DNA of 64,000 bases from Sanghuangporus weigelae (lineage: Eukaryota > Basidiomycota > Agaricomycetes > Hymenochaetales > Hymenochaetaceae): positions 1,426,001-1,490,000 of the forward strand of contig CP137319.1 of assembly GCA_033182465.1 (NCBI GenBank), given 5' to 3'. This document shows, one piece after another, positions 1 to 9,723 of this stretch. The position numbers and the translations under genes are program-made. The notes under the pieces were generated by a model. The model saw only the letters and a program-made list of their open reading frames with translations, ran no database searches and had not been told where the DNA came from. Position 1 is the stretch's first letter. The number at the start of each line of letters is the position of its first letter.

Positions 1-1267
1 AGAGGTGTCAGGTTTCATTATGTCGTGAGTTCTTGCTTGACTAATGCTCGAGTTGTGGAAGTAGCCTGACTTCGATGTTCAGTCAAACAGTCCCTTCGAG
101 CTTCTGCCCGTTATCAACGAGTTTATTAAAGTTTCTAATTTACCCGGAGGTAAGGAACCTCCATGCTTCTTCTCTTACGACTTGTCACTAAATGACTTTA
201 AAGGCTCGATAAAACTGAGATCATATGCCGGTCGATCGTTATTCAACGGACTGCTTTCCGCCCCGGCGATGCGTAAGCGGTCTGGCGTAGTCGATATCTT
301 GAATGCCTTCAGTAATTCTCGTTTCATTCTTGTGGGAGACACGGGAGAGCAGGATCTTGAGCTCTACGCTCAACTAGCGGCCGAGCGACATAACCAGATC
401 CTCGCAGTGTTCATTCGAGACGCAAGGGACCCTGACGCGGTACCGATTTCGGACCCGACGGGCGAAGAGATCAAGAGGTGTCCGCCTCCCTCTCGGACAG
501 CGTCGTATGCTTCTGGCATGTCTACGTCTGCTACTGCGACGTCGGCGTTAGGAGGATGGAGGTCAAATACGATGCCACCACCGCCGACTTTGAACCTCGA
601 AGCTACGCCGACGCAGAAATCATTTACGCGTTTTGAGGTGTTGAACGGGAGTAGAACCTCGTTGCCTTCTCATATCGATAAGACAACACAGGATTATATC
701 TCGGTTCGACCTGGATCAGCTGCTTCAAACGCATCGCGTAGCTCGGCGCAGCAGACGCAATTGCAGAAACAGCAGCAGAAACAACAGCAACAGCAACAGC
801 AACACCGACCGATCAGACCAGCTCGTTCGTCCTCCGCTCCTCTAACTCCAACGCCGAGACCAAGCAACCTAGGTCTACCTTCCACATTCTTCGACTCAGG
901 ATTAACCGTCGACACAAATATGTCGACAACTTCCTCTCCCGCTTCTTCACGTCCCCCCTCTCCCTCCTCCGCCTCATCAAGTCTCGGCAGTGCCAGTCTC
1001 TTACAGTACCCTGGGAGTCTCACCGAGGCTGAGATCGCTGCTCTTCCGCCTTCGGAGAAGAAACGGTACAAGCTGCAAGAGAGAGTGTACCGCGCCAGGT
1101 TGCTGATGCCGAGTCATATACCGTTGCGTGTGTTTGTGGACCCGGAGGAGTGTGTTGAGGCGGATCGAGTTTTGGATGATATGTCGAAAGCTGGGTGGGC
1201 AATAGGGACAGCAATGGGACATCAAACGTTGCGACAAGCGGTAATGAACGATACGAAAGCGCGATGA
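1..1267 (+). CDS. APP1: App1-like phosphatidate phosphatase, C-terminal part (5' end outside window)
   Basis: This is the 3' portion of a gene that begins upstream. Three exons fit one frame: 1-24, 83-149 and 204-1267, with introns 25-82 (gtgagt..ttcag) and 150-203 (gtaagg..aaag). The joined product runs through GVRFHYVSNSPFELL, then ends its catalytic part with FILVGDTGEQDLELYAQL, the conserved tail of the DUF2183/App1 haloacid-dehalogenase-like domain. Known App1 dephosphorylates phosphatidate to diacylglycerol, and in yeast it works with actin-patch and endocytic proteins. The remaining ~250 residues are low complexity, with Ser/Thr/Pro-rich stretches and a Gln tract near 760-810, then a short conserved-looking C-terminal segment. 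The catalytic DxDxT motif must lie upstream and is not seen. The family call is firm; the regulatory role of the tail is unknown. Confidence 0.88.
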
Positions 1268-1546
1268 AGATTGGTTGATTGTTCCCAAACTGTTTTTGAT
1301 ACATACATAGAACATTGTGTGTTTGTACACTTGGCTGTGATTCTACTCTGCATAGTACTAGTACTTGAAATTGGCGTAATGGATAGAACACTCTGGCTTG
1401 AGACGAATTCCGGGCTTGTACACATTGTATGGTCTATGAATCTGGAACCTCAGAGGGAAAGTAGTAATATAGGTCGTGTGTTTTGGACGCTAGCGAAGCT
1501 TCTGATATTCCGAGCCAAACGTCACCTCTGAGCCAATTCATATCCT

Positions 1547-3551
1547 TTAGATGGCTAGTTCGCGATGTATGGTCCTGCTTGCAAACCACACTTCATCCTC
1601 TTCCGCGGTATGCGTTTGCTCCAGTATGCCGCGGTTTTGTCCATTCGCCAACCATGCCCGCGGCGGAGATTCAAGATCGCCTCCGATACCAAGCTCCACA
1701 TCTTCATCATCGGTTAAGGTAAAGGTGATGTCCTCGGGACCCTGAGCGGGATCCAGAGTTTGGAGCCTAGCTTCTAGCTCGTCCCTAAAGCTGGTTAATG
1801 GCAAAAGCAGGGTCGAAATGACGTCGGGAGTCTCGGGTTCAGGAACAGCGTCACGCTCCTGCTCAAGGTCGAGGAAGTTGGCGAGACCGAGCTCTTCTTC
1901 TTCTTCACTCGGTTTATTGGAAATGTGCGGCGCGATGTTGTTGTTTTCGTGGAGATTGGAGGGAATCCGTGCGATCGTGATGCTCACTTCCTCTTCGTTC
2001 CGCGTATCTGCCTCACTGCACTCCGAATCAGAGAGTCCAGCTTCGAGTTCGTACAACCAGGATGGATTGGGATCGATATCCGGCTGTTGTTGCCCGCCAA
2101 AGGTCTTGCACCAGATGGACATGACCGCTTCCTCAAACTCCGTTTGCGCTTCCTGCCCTTCAATTGGCATACCGTAAATCTCATATTCCTCGTCCGACCC
2201 GATCTCGTCATCAGGATTGTTTGGTACCACAGCAGCGGCAGATGGAGCAACAGCAAATGTTTCTTCCTCGGAATCTTTCGCGTCCGAGTCGGCTAAATCC
2301 AGGCCAGGCTCACTTCCTGCACTTGAGAAATTAGAACAATACGGCTCCGGTTGGACCTGTGGCGTAATGTCTGGAGACTGCTGGAAACGATTCCTGTGAG
2401 CGATTTGGAATCCCTTCAAGGCCGCACGACGGGCCACCAAGGCGTATTGCTCCCTGAAAGATTGTTCTCCAAAGGTGGCAAACCGAACGGACTTCTTTGT
2501 ATTCGCAGCAGTAGTGGCACAGATACTTTTCACATCTTTTGCTTGCAAATAACGTCCGCCTGTACCATCTCGGGCCAGTACATCTTCGGATGCTCCATTT
2601 GAAGGATTTTCTTCGGTTGAAGGTATCAGCAAATACGTCGATTTCATCCGTGCCCTGCTCATCGAAGCATCGAGGGTTATCAAGTCTGGCTCGACCAAGG
2701 ATCCGTTATCTGAACTCGCTTCGGAGCGCAATCTTCCACATTTTCCACATTGCCGGACTACGGACCTAGAGTTCTCCAGTACTGTAGGCTAGATATACGG
2801 AGATTAAGAGAACTGATAGTGGACGGAGTGAATAGCCGGAGCTCACCTGGGATGATAGTCGGCGTTTTGATACTACTTTACGGTATTTCTTGTGTACGCT
2901 TAGGATGCCTATCAAGAAACCGAGGAACACTATCGAGAATGACATGATTGTTGGGTCTAACGGAATGACCTCGTCCAAGGCCGTCGGGACAGCGTAGAGC
3001 GTTTTGAGAGGCAAACCGGCCGCAGCAATGGGCAATCCTAGATGTATTTTCCAGAAGTCTTGTCCAGGCGATTGTTGCGCGAACCGTATCAATCGAGAAA
3101 AACCAAGAACGCAAAGACCTTCAAACAATAATTGAGGCGAGGCAAGTAGCCAGAGTGTCGTCAACGAGATCGCATTGGAAAGGAATTGACCGAAAACCGA
3201 GTATGACGGCAGGACAGCCTGAACAAGTTCCGCGGCAACAGAACTGAGAACGAGGATGACCACGAGCCTCGTATCCAGGCCCTCGTTTGAACGGGCTGGG
3301 ACCTGAAGCAAGATGTTTTCTTGGCGTCGAAAACGCAAGATCCAGTTCACAAGTGCATGGGCGATGATGTACTTAGCAAGGAGCAAGATGTCATCCGCGT
3401 GCATTGAACGATTCAGGTGCTGTGTGAGAATGATTGCCGCAGCTGGAAGTAGACGTGGCAAGACCTTTCCAAAGCCAACGATAGTTTCATAAGCTAGGAA
3501 ACCCTTGGCACAATAGAGGCTAGACATATGTTGTCGGAACACTGGGATCAT
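1547..3551 (-). CDS. Unrecognised membrane protein with acidic C-terminal half (probable single gene)
   Basis: Two open stretches on the minus strand, 3551 to about 2846 and about 2770 to 1547, probably form one gene. The N-terminal half has about five hydrophobic segments, for example around GKVLPRLLPAAAIILTQ, LVVILVLSSVAAELVQAVL and MSFSIVFLGFLIGIL, so it should be membrane-embedded. The C-terminal half is hydrophilic and very acidic, with runs such as SEEEEELG and DDEIGSDEEYEIYG. The join is the weak point. A consensus donor (CAG/gtgagc) ends the first part, and the phase-compatible acceptor is a GAG/AAC site about 72 nt on rather than the nearer ctacag. An upstream 5' exon is possible, because ttttcag precedes the ATG. 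I do not recognise the family. It ends convergently with the App1 gene. It could also be two genes. Confidence 0.55.
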
Positions 3552-4656
3552 TTTGCTGAAAATACTGCCAGGAAGCGGTCAGCCTTGGTAGTAGTTCTTG
3601 ATCGCTCAAATTTGCCACCGTGACTCTCGTTTGTGACGATCACCGGATCACCGGACTCGCAGTATTTCTGTTCCCTAGGGATAACGAGGACTGTAGAGAA
3701 AGAATGCGACTTAGCCTTGATCCGTCGTGTAACGATACCCAGAGGTCGATGTGGTGGAAGGTAATTGTAGACTTGTGTCGAGGTCTGGCGAAGTGGAGAC
3801 TAGACTGGCGGAGTCTGAGATGGTTGTGATGTGATATCGTTTGGTGCACGTGATCGTGTCTGAGGGAGTCGGACCGTATCCCGCTATATACACGGGTTGA
3901 ACTTGAACCAGCATGTTCGTTGTCGGGGCAGAAATCGTAACGATGCTATTCGTTGAGGAGTGCAAACGGACGAACACTATGAATGACTCATGGTCTGCAG
4001 CGCGATGGAAGGGTGGCTTAAAAGAGGATTTTACCCTGTGTGTAATCGTCTCTCCTCCACGTCACTCGGAATGATAACTACGTTAGGCGGGATATGTGCT
4101 TCCACCTTCCTCTCGTTTTAACGTTCCGAAATATCAAGCTATTGCCTGTCCTTTCAGATAGCCCCTTTGTTCTGCAGAGTGGCTTTGGGGTTCAGTTTAC
4201 GGACGACATTCTTCGGAAACATTTTCCTCACTACCTGTGGTTCGCGTCAATAACATGCACTCCCTCAGACGATCGAACCATGTGTCCCCGCCGTTACAAT
4301 GTTAATGTATATTCCCTATTTACGAGATTCTCTGATGTATCTTGTTGATTTTCAATATCTCCATGGAGATTTTTTGTTGGCCAGTCAGATCCTCGCTTGT
4401 GGCCCATTCTTCTCGATACGAATTGCAAAGATGAGATGACTTCTCATTTTGAGAGTCGTAACAAGTTCTCTGTCTCCGTTCCGCTATATCCCTGTAAATC
4501 GGGAAGGCGACGAAACTGCGCTGGCAGTTTTACTGTGTAAGCACTGACGTGATTTGATTACAAGTTTACTGACACGTCGTTGCCTCAAGGAGCCCGTGCG
4601 CTATACCTGTCTCCGATGAACGAATAATCTCAGTTCTCGGTCCTCTTTGAAAGAGG
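3552..4656. other. Intergenic, nothing assigned
   Basis: Only short open frames without family resemblance are seen on either strand. The stretch carries one CACGTG hexamer (3847-3852) and no tRNA-like or repeat structure that I could recognise. Confidence 0.5.
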
Positions 4657-4666
4657 CATATAAAAG
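4657..4666 (+). promoter_or_regulatory. TATA-like box before the chimeric fragment
   Basis: The motif catataaaag lies about 68 nt upstream of the ATG at 4728, an ordinary spacing for a TATA element. It suggests the short fused reading frame that follows could be, or once was, transcribed. Judged by motif only. Confidence 0.4.
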
Positions 4667-4727
4667 CAAGAAATTCTGTCAGCTTCGGAGACCAAGCCAA
4701 CCATATTTTCTCCAGTTGTCTGAAGCC

Positions 4728-5270
4728 ATGTTGCCGGTGTCTTGTTTGTTCCTCGCCCGGGCTTTGTCCTTAGCGGCTGGAGTTATGTGCGAATGCGCGT
4801 GTCCTATAATTTTCGAGGGACGGATTCCGACTTTTTTTGACCATGCAGTGCTGTGCCATCATTGGAAGACGCGAGGAAAAGAGAGAATTACAGGTCCGCT
4901 CAATCACACATTGGTGAGATATTGATCATTGGAAATACTGGAGATGTGAGCCTTTCTTACACCATCCACGAAGGAACGTAATTGATGTCGAATGGCCATA
5001 GCCCGTAACATTTGTCATGAATGCACGTACATTAGATGAGATGATGCCACATTCATCACGCCTGATAATACAGGACGGGCCCGGGGTACGACTTTTATAA
5101 CACTTATGTGCATCAGGTTACGCGGTTTATTTACTGGCGCTGCGAATTGGCGATGACCTCGCTCTGGATCACAAAGTTGCTTCGTTCATATTTCTTCAAC
5201 GACACATAGCCCCAAAATGGTATTGTCTGTCCTACGGACGAGGTGCTTTTACCCCAAAAAAGGGAGGGCG
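4728..5270 (+). pseudogene. Truncated, degraded copy of the TAP-like hydrolase C-terminus, fused to a signal-peptide-like start
   Basis: From about 4845 the sequence matches the C-terminal end of the intact-looking hydrolase at 6434-8933. CHHWKTRGKERITGPLNHTL parallels CHHWKARETERFTGPFNQTL. Then come PVTFVMNARTLDEMMPHSSR, LIIQDGPG, MTSLWITKLLRSYFFNDT and NGIVCPTDEVLLP. Equivalents of the two introns are still present (donors near 4947 and 5080), so this is a DNA-level duplicate and not a retrocopy. A small deletion after NHTL shifts the frame, and an in-frame TAG follows FFNDT. The first ~65 codons form an open frame that starts MLPVSCLFLARALSLAAG, a plausible secretion signal absent from the parent, so the fragment looks chimeric. 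The N-terminal domain and nucleophile Ser are missing, so no hydrolase activity is expected. Confidence 0.72.
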
Positions 5271-6433
5271 GTATTGCAGAGTTCACCAACCTCAGGTCCA
5301 AAAGCAAAGATGACGTTGATGTCCTGCGGAAGATCTACGCTCGTTGAAACATGCACACCCTGGGTTGCGCAGCCGAGGAGTTTGTCTGATCGTTTAAGAC
5401 ATCACGAACTTTTTTCTGATATTTAGTCTGGATATCTGAACAACTTTGCATTTCAACACACCAACTCGGACAGGTTTGGACAGTATATATATGCATATGG
5501 TGTCTGAAGGTTGAGTTTGATGGTACCTTCATAATAGACATTTGATGACTTGTCCGATCATTATCTTGACAATCTTGCTAATGAAAATATGCAGCGGCAC
5601 AGAAGCAGGTCAAAGCCATTTATGTAACGTAAGAATACCGGACAACATGAGAGAGCAGACGTTTCCTGTGACTCAGGTCCGAGGTGTTTCTGACAGATGA
5701 ACATCCGTCGCCGGACTAGTACCCGTTTGGAAAATACCACCGCTTGGAGACAGTTCGCCAATGGTTCGCCAATGGTCATGGCCTTCAGCTTTTTGGTGCG
5801 AGAACCCATGTGAAAACGTCCGGCTAATGCGTTGTCGCATTGATACTAACTTCGCGTTCGTCGTGTTGACGTTGTGAGCGTATCAATTATACGTGATCAG
5901 CCAGACTCACCAAATAAAAGCCAAGAAAGAGAGGTACATTCATTTTTGCGGCAGTAGAACTCATCGAGTACTGTCTTTGAGAGCATATACATTTGGCAGA
6001 TATTGAACTTGGTCTGGGAGTAATGCAATGTATTGATATTTTGCCTCAGCTAATGGAAACTGAGAATATCAGAGCTGCGTAAAGTGAGCTCAATGTAGTA
6101 TATCCAAGCTTTTTTGTCGAGACGTCTAAACCTTTGCTAGTCAAAGAAGCCGAGGTGAATTGCATAAATATATTTTCCGGCAGAGGAAAGGAGGGTTATC
6201 CTGAGACATAAAAGAAAACATATACGTCGAAACAGACCCACATAGTTCGTGAAGAACAGTGTGTATGTTGACGCAGTTCACTTTGAGGTAAGTTAGAGGC
6301 ACGTCGATCATGATTGGCGTCTTCCTTCGCCCATCGGAACGCGGTGCACGTGACCGCTGAACTAACTTCGATTCAACGGTGAGAACTTGAACAGACTCTC
6401 GGGCTTGTCTCCCTCCCATCATCTGCTTCCGCA
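5271..6433. other. Intergenic, upstream of hydrolase
   Basis: No supported gene. There is a short tandem of ggttcgccaat near 5758-5780 and a CACGTG at 6347-6352, about 80 nt before the hydrolase ATG. Short frames on both strands show no family signature. Confidence 0.45.
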
Positions 6434-8933
6434 ATGGATGATAGAGAAAAGCAGCATCTCGAGTTGATTTTGACTTCTTCTAAGGATACCAAGTCTCGTT
6501 TTCGTGTTTTTGTCATCTCATTCTTCTGCCTACTTTCCCTGCAATGGTCGATGATACATATTGGACCTCTGTTGCAAACGAGGGTAAGTATATATTATCT
6601 TAACAGACATTCCAGCGTATACACTGTCGCACCTCTAGGAGAAATCTTATAGGCAAGGCTCTGTTGTATGGACACCATGCGGAGAAAATATCGATTGTGG
6701 TCGCCTGGAGTGAGTGTTTTGTTTCCTCGCGCATACCTGATTATTTATTCTTTCCTAAGGGTTCCGCTTGACTATTTCAATGCATCCCTTGGTACTGCAT
6801 CATTGGCCCTCGCTTGATACCGTGCGACCAACAAAACGTCTCGGCTCGGTACTCTCTTGACGAATCCTGGTGGACCTGGTGGTTCTGGGGTCAATTATAT
6901 CTATAGAGCAGGAAAGCGGATTAGTGATGTTCTGGAAGATAGATACGACGTTGTAAGTTTTGTAGAGCTCACTATGTCGATGGTGTAGATTCTAACGCGC
7001 TCTTTAGGTCAGTTGGGATCCTCGTGGAATAAACGGGACAAGGTGAGTTGATGGAAAAGTTGATGTTAAGTACCGTTCACGCAAGATCGTATGCTAGCCC
7101 TCGAGTGGAATGCTTCGCCTCACAAACAGAACAAGATATTTTCTTTGCAAATACTCATCAAGAAATCCTGCCGGATGCACGAAATCTGTCCGATCCCATT
7201 GATCGCGCTGCCTTTGCCGCCGGACTCCGCATAGCGGATGCACGAAATGCTGTTCTCGCTCGTTTATGTCAGGAGCGCTCTGGGGAGGCATTGAAGCATG
7301 TTGGTACTGCTACCGTCGTTCGTGACCTAGTGCGCTTGTATGATGAGCTTGAAGGCGAGGATGCCCCAATTAATTTCTGGGGATATTCGTATGGGACAGT
7401 CGTAGGAAGTTATCTTGTGAATATGTGGGCCAAATTTCACTACTGTGATCTCACGAGTTATAAAGCACAGATATTCTTAGGTTCCCAGACCGTGTAGGGA
7501 AGGTCACCATCGATGGCGTTGTGGTATACTTTATCTTTCTTTCCCATATTCCAACAGCATTCTGAGGATAATCCAGAACCCTGATCTATGGGCTAATACT
7601 CCATCTTACAGATGGCCTCAATGTATGGTCCAGTTCTTTGTCCGGTAGGCTTCCGAATTGAGCAGAATATCTGTTTTCTAGGGGACCTGGTTGACACCGA
7701 GAAGGATTTGCAGAACTTCTATTCTGCTTGTGCTGAAGTAAGCTCATTAATTAATTCGCTAACATAATCGAAATAAATCTCAGTTCAGGCGGGACCGGAT
7801 CGATGTGCGCTTGCTGTGCATGGTACAACAGCCAAAGAGCTCTCGCACGTGGTGGACAGTCTGCTTGAGAAGCTTTACGAGCAACCGGTCGCCGTATGGA
7901 ATGCGTCCCGTCCGGGCCCCTTGACTGCGAGCATGGTCTCTGGTTCGAATTTTTTAAGGCGTCCCATGGAACATAGCCAATGGTATTGACTCTTTTCTGC
8001 AGTGATGATGTTTAGCTATCTCTACCGTCCAAGAGAATGGTCCGACCTGGCTTCCAAACTCGCAGCTGCGCTCGAAGGAAACGGCGTCCCCATTGTCGAG
8101 TATTCGCTTTCAAAGATCGAACTCAACACGACGATACAAGCACGCACCTCATCAGCAATCGACGCAGTAACGTGTGTCGACACTCCGGACGTATACAACG
8201 CGCAGACGTTGGATGATATTATCGACGAAATGGCCGTCGCGCAGACAGTCGCAAGTTGGCACTTTGGTGCGCAGGATCTGGATACGTGTCATCACTGGAA
8301 GGCCCGAGAGACGGAGAGGTTTACTGGACCATTCAATCAGACTCTCGCTCACGAAATGCTCATCATTGGGAACACTGCAGATGTAAGTTTTTTCTTGTCT
8401 GTGACGAGCCGGCTGATTACTTACCTCGATTGACTCTTCCTCATATCCGACTTGGTAGCCAATCACACCTGTTGTGAATGCTCGTGCAGTGAACGAAATG
8501 ATGCCACATTCATCTCGTCTGATTATTCAAGACGGAAGCGGGGTATATCCTTACGCAGTTTACATATAATCCCATCTAACTCTAGGTCTGCTCCGTTTAG
8601 CACTGCTCTTCAGCAATGACCTCCCTCTGCACCACGAAAGCAGTCCGAGCTTACTTCTTTGACGACAAGCTGCCTGACAACGGCCTCGTCTGTCCGACGG
8701 ACGAGGTACTCTTCCCGCCAAAGGGTGAGAATGGAAGTATACCAGCTACAAGCCTTTGGATGTCTAAGGACGAAAATGGAATACCAGCTACAAGCCTTTG
8801 GGTGTCTAAGGACGAAAATGGAATTAGGACTTATACGGCTGAGGACCTGCGCTTGTTGGATAATATGCGCGCTCTAGGTCGTGAACTGGAGAATTACGTA
8901 GGATCATTCAAGAGATCAAATACAATTGTTTGA
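6434..8933 (+). CDS. TAP-like alpha/beta hydrolase (S33 peptidase-type) with one in-frame TGA
   Basis: Twelve exons fit a serine hydrolase of the tripeptidyl-aminopeptidase-like family. They are 6434-6583, 6639-6709, 6760-6952, 7008-7042, 7086-7424, 7481-7523, 7577-7622, 7682-7737, 7789-7942, 8003-8382, 8459-8542 and 8601-8933. A membrane anchor or signal (FRVFVISFFCLLSLQW) leads. Conserved blocks follow: CGRLEVPLDY, LLTNPGGPGGSG (oxyanion region), VSWDPRG, the nucleophile elbow GYSYG (Ser codon 7387-7389), the acid in GNTADPITP (Asp 8380-8382) and the catalytic His in GSGHCS (8601-8603). All three catalytic residues and every splice site look usable. However, codon 6815-6817 in exon 3 reads TGA inside ..LALA(stop)YRATN.., where a sense codon such as CGA would fit. 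The gene is therefore a recent pseudogene, a read-through case or a sequencing error. Exon 12 carries a 42-bp tandem duplication. Confidence 0.82.
8739..8822 (+). repeat. 42-bp in-frame tandem duplication in hydrolase last exon
   Basis: Units 8739-8780 and 8781-8822 differ at one base (tttggatgt versus tttgggtgt). Each encodes IPATSLW(M/V)SKDENG, so the protein tail carries the 14-residue block twice without a change of frame. Confidence 0.95.
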
Positions 8934-8998
8934 TTGTACGGTAATCCCAGACTTAAGTTAGAGGAAGGAAGAAAAACAAAAATATTACAAATATGTCA

Positions 8999-9082
8999 TG
9001 TCCCCAGTGTGAATCGAACACACGGCGCCACGGGCCAAGGAATAGCCACAACGTGGCGATTTAACCACTAATCGACAGGGAC
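8999..9082 (-). tRNA. tRNA-His (GTG) with a 12-nt intron
   Basis: On the minus strand a full cloverleaf can be drawn. The acceptor is GTCCCTG with TGGGGAC (two G-T wobbles at its base), the D stem is GATT/AATC, the anticodon stem is CCACG/CGTGG with loop TTGTGGC, and the T stem GTGTG/CACAC carries loop TTCGATT. The anticodon is GTG. The loop is interrupted after position 37 by about 12 nt (CTATTCCTTGGC), the standard place for a nuclear tRNA intron. The discriminator base is A73, as usual in eukaryotic tRNA-His, and no CCA is encoded. Such tRNAs need G-1 addition by Thg1, plus splicing by endonuclease, ligase and Tpt1. Confidence 0.9.
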
Positions 9083-9598
9083 CATTTATGCAGTAGGTGG
9101 AGGTACAATGATGTTGTGATTCAATCAATTCTGCTGTACACTTCGACGGCGATCTCAACGACAATGCCAGGCCAAGGTACATGCAAGTCTTGAAGCATAA
9201 GTGGGCCCAGTTTCTCTAACTGTAATACTGAAGCTGAAGAGAACCTTATATCTGAGAAATGGACTGCGACTGTGTGAAGACCGAGGACCGCGAACCAGTA
9301 ACTCGCAGCAAACTAGTCAGGGCTTGAGAAAGTGCATGTTGCCTTTTCATCCTTTTTTCCAATGATTGAACAACAAAGAAATGATATCTACATGAATTTT
9401 TTCTCGATATTCATTCAGACCAGACATTCGTTAGCACGCGATTATCGCTAGCCGACGACGATCAACTTGTGGTATGATCATAGTGAGCGCACTATCTCAG
9501 TCTCTAACCACGAACAATAACCATGCGACGTAGCGACTTCTCTTCCTTTATTCCGCATGGTTCTCGCCTCTTCTTTTCTCGCACTAATGGAACCGCAG

Positions 9599-9608
9599 CT
9601 ATATAAAT
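9599..9608 (+). promoter_or_regulatory. TATA box of the sedolisin gene
   Basis: ctatataaat lies about 115 nt upstream of the sedolisin ATG at 9724. Spacing and a near-consensus sequence make it the likely core promoter element. The rest of 9083-9723 holds no gene that I can support. Confidence 0.55.
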
Positions 9609-9723
9609 GTGCCAGCCACTTCGTCAGAATAAAGGCGTTGCCAGCTCTCGAGCTCTCCCTTGTCGTCTGCCTGGGTTTGCCCTGCTGCTCCGCTTATCTT
9701 TTTTTTTCGGTTTGCTCTGAATT

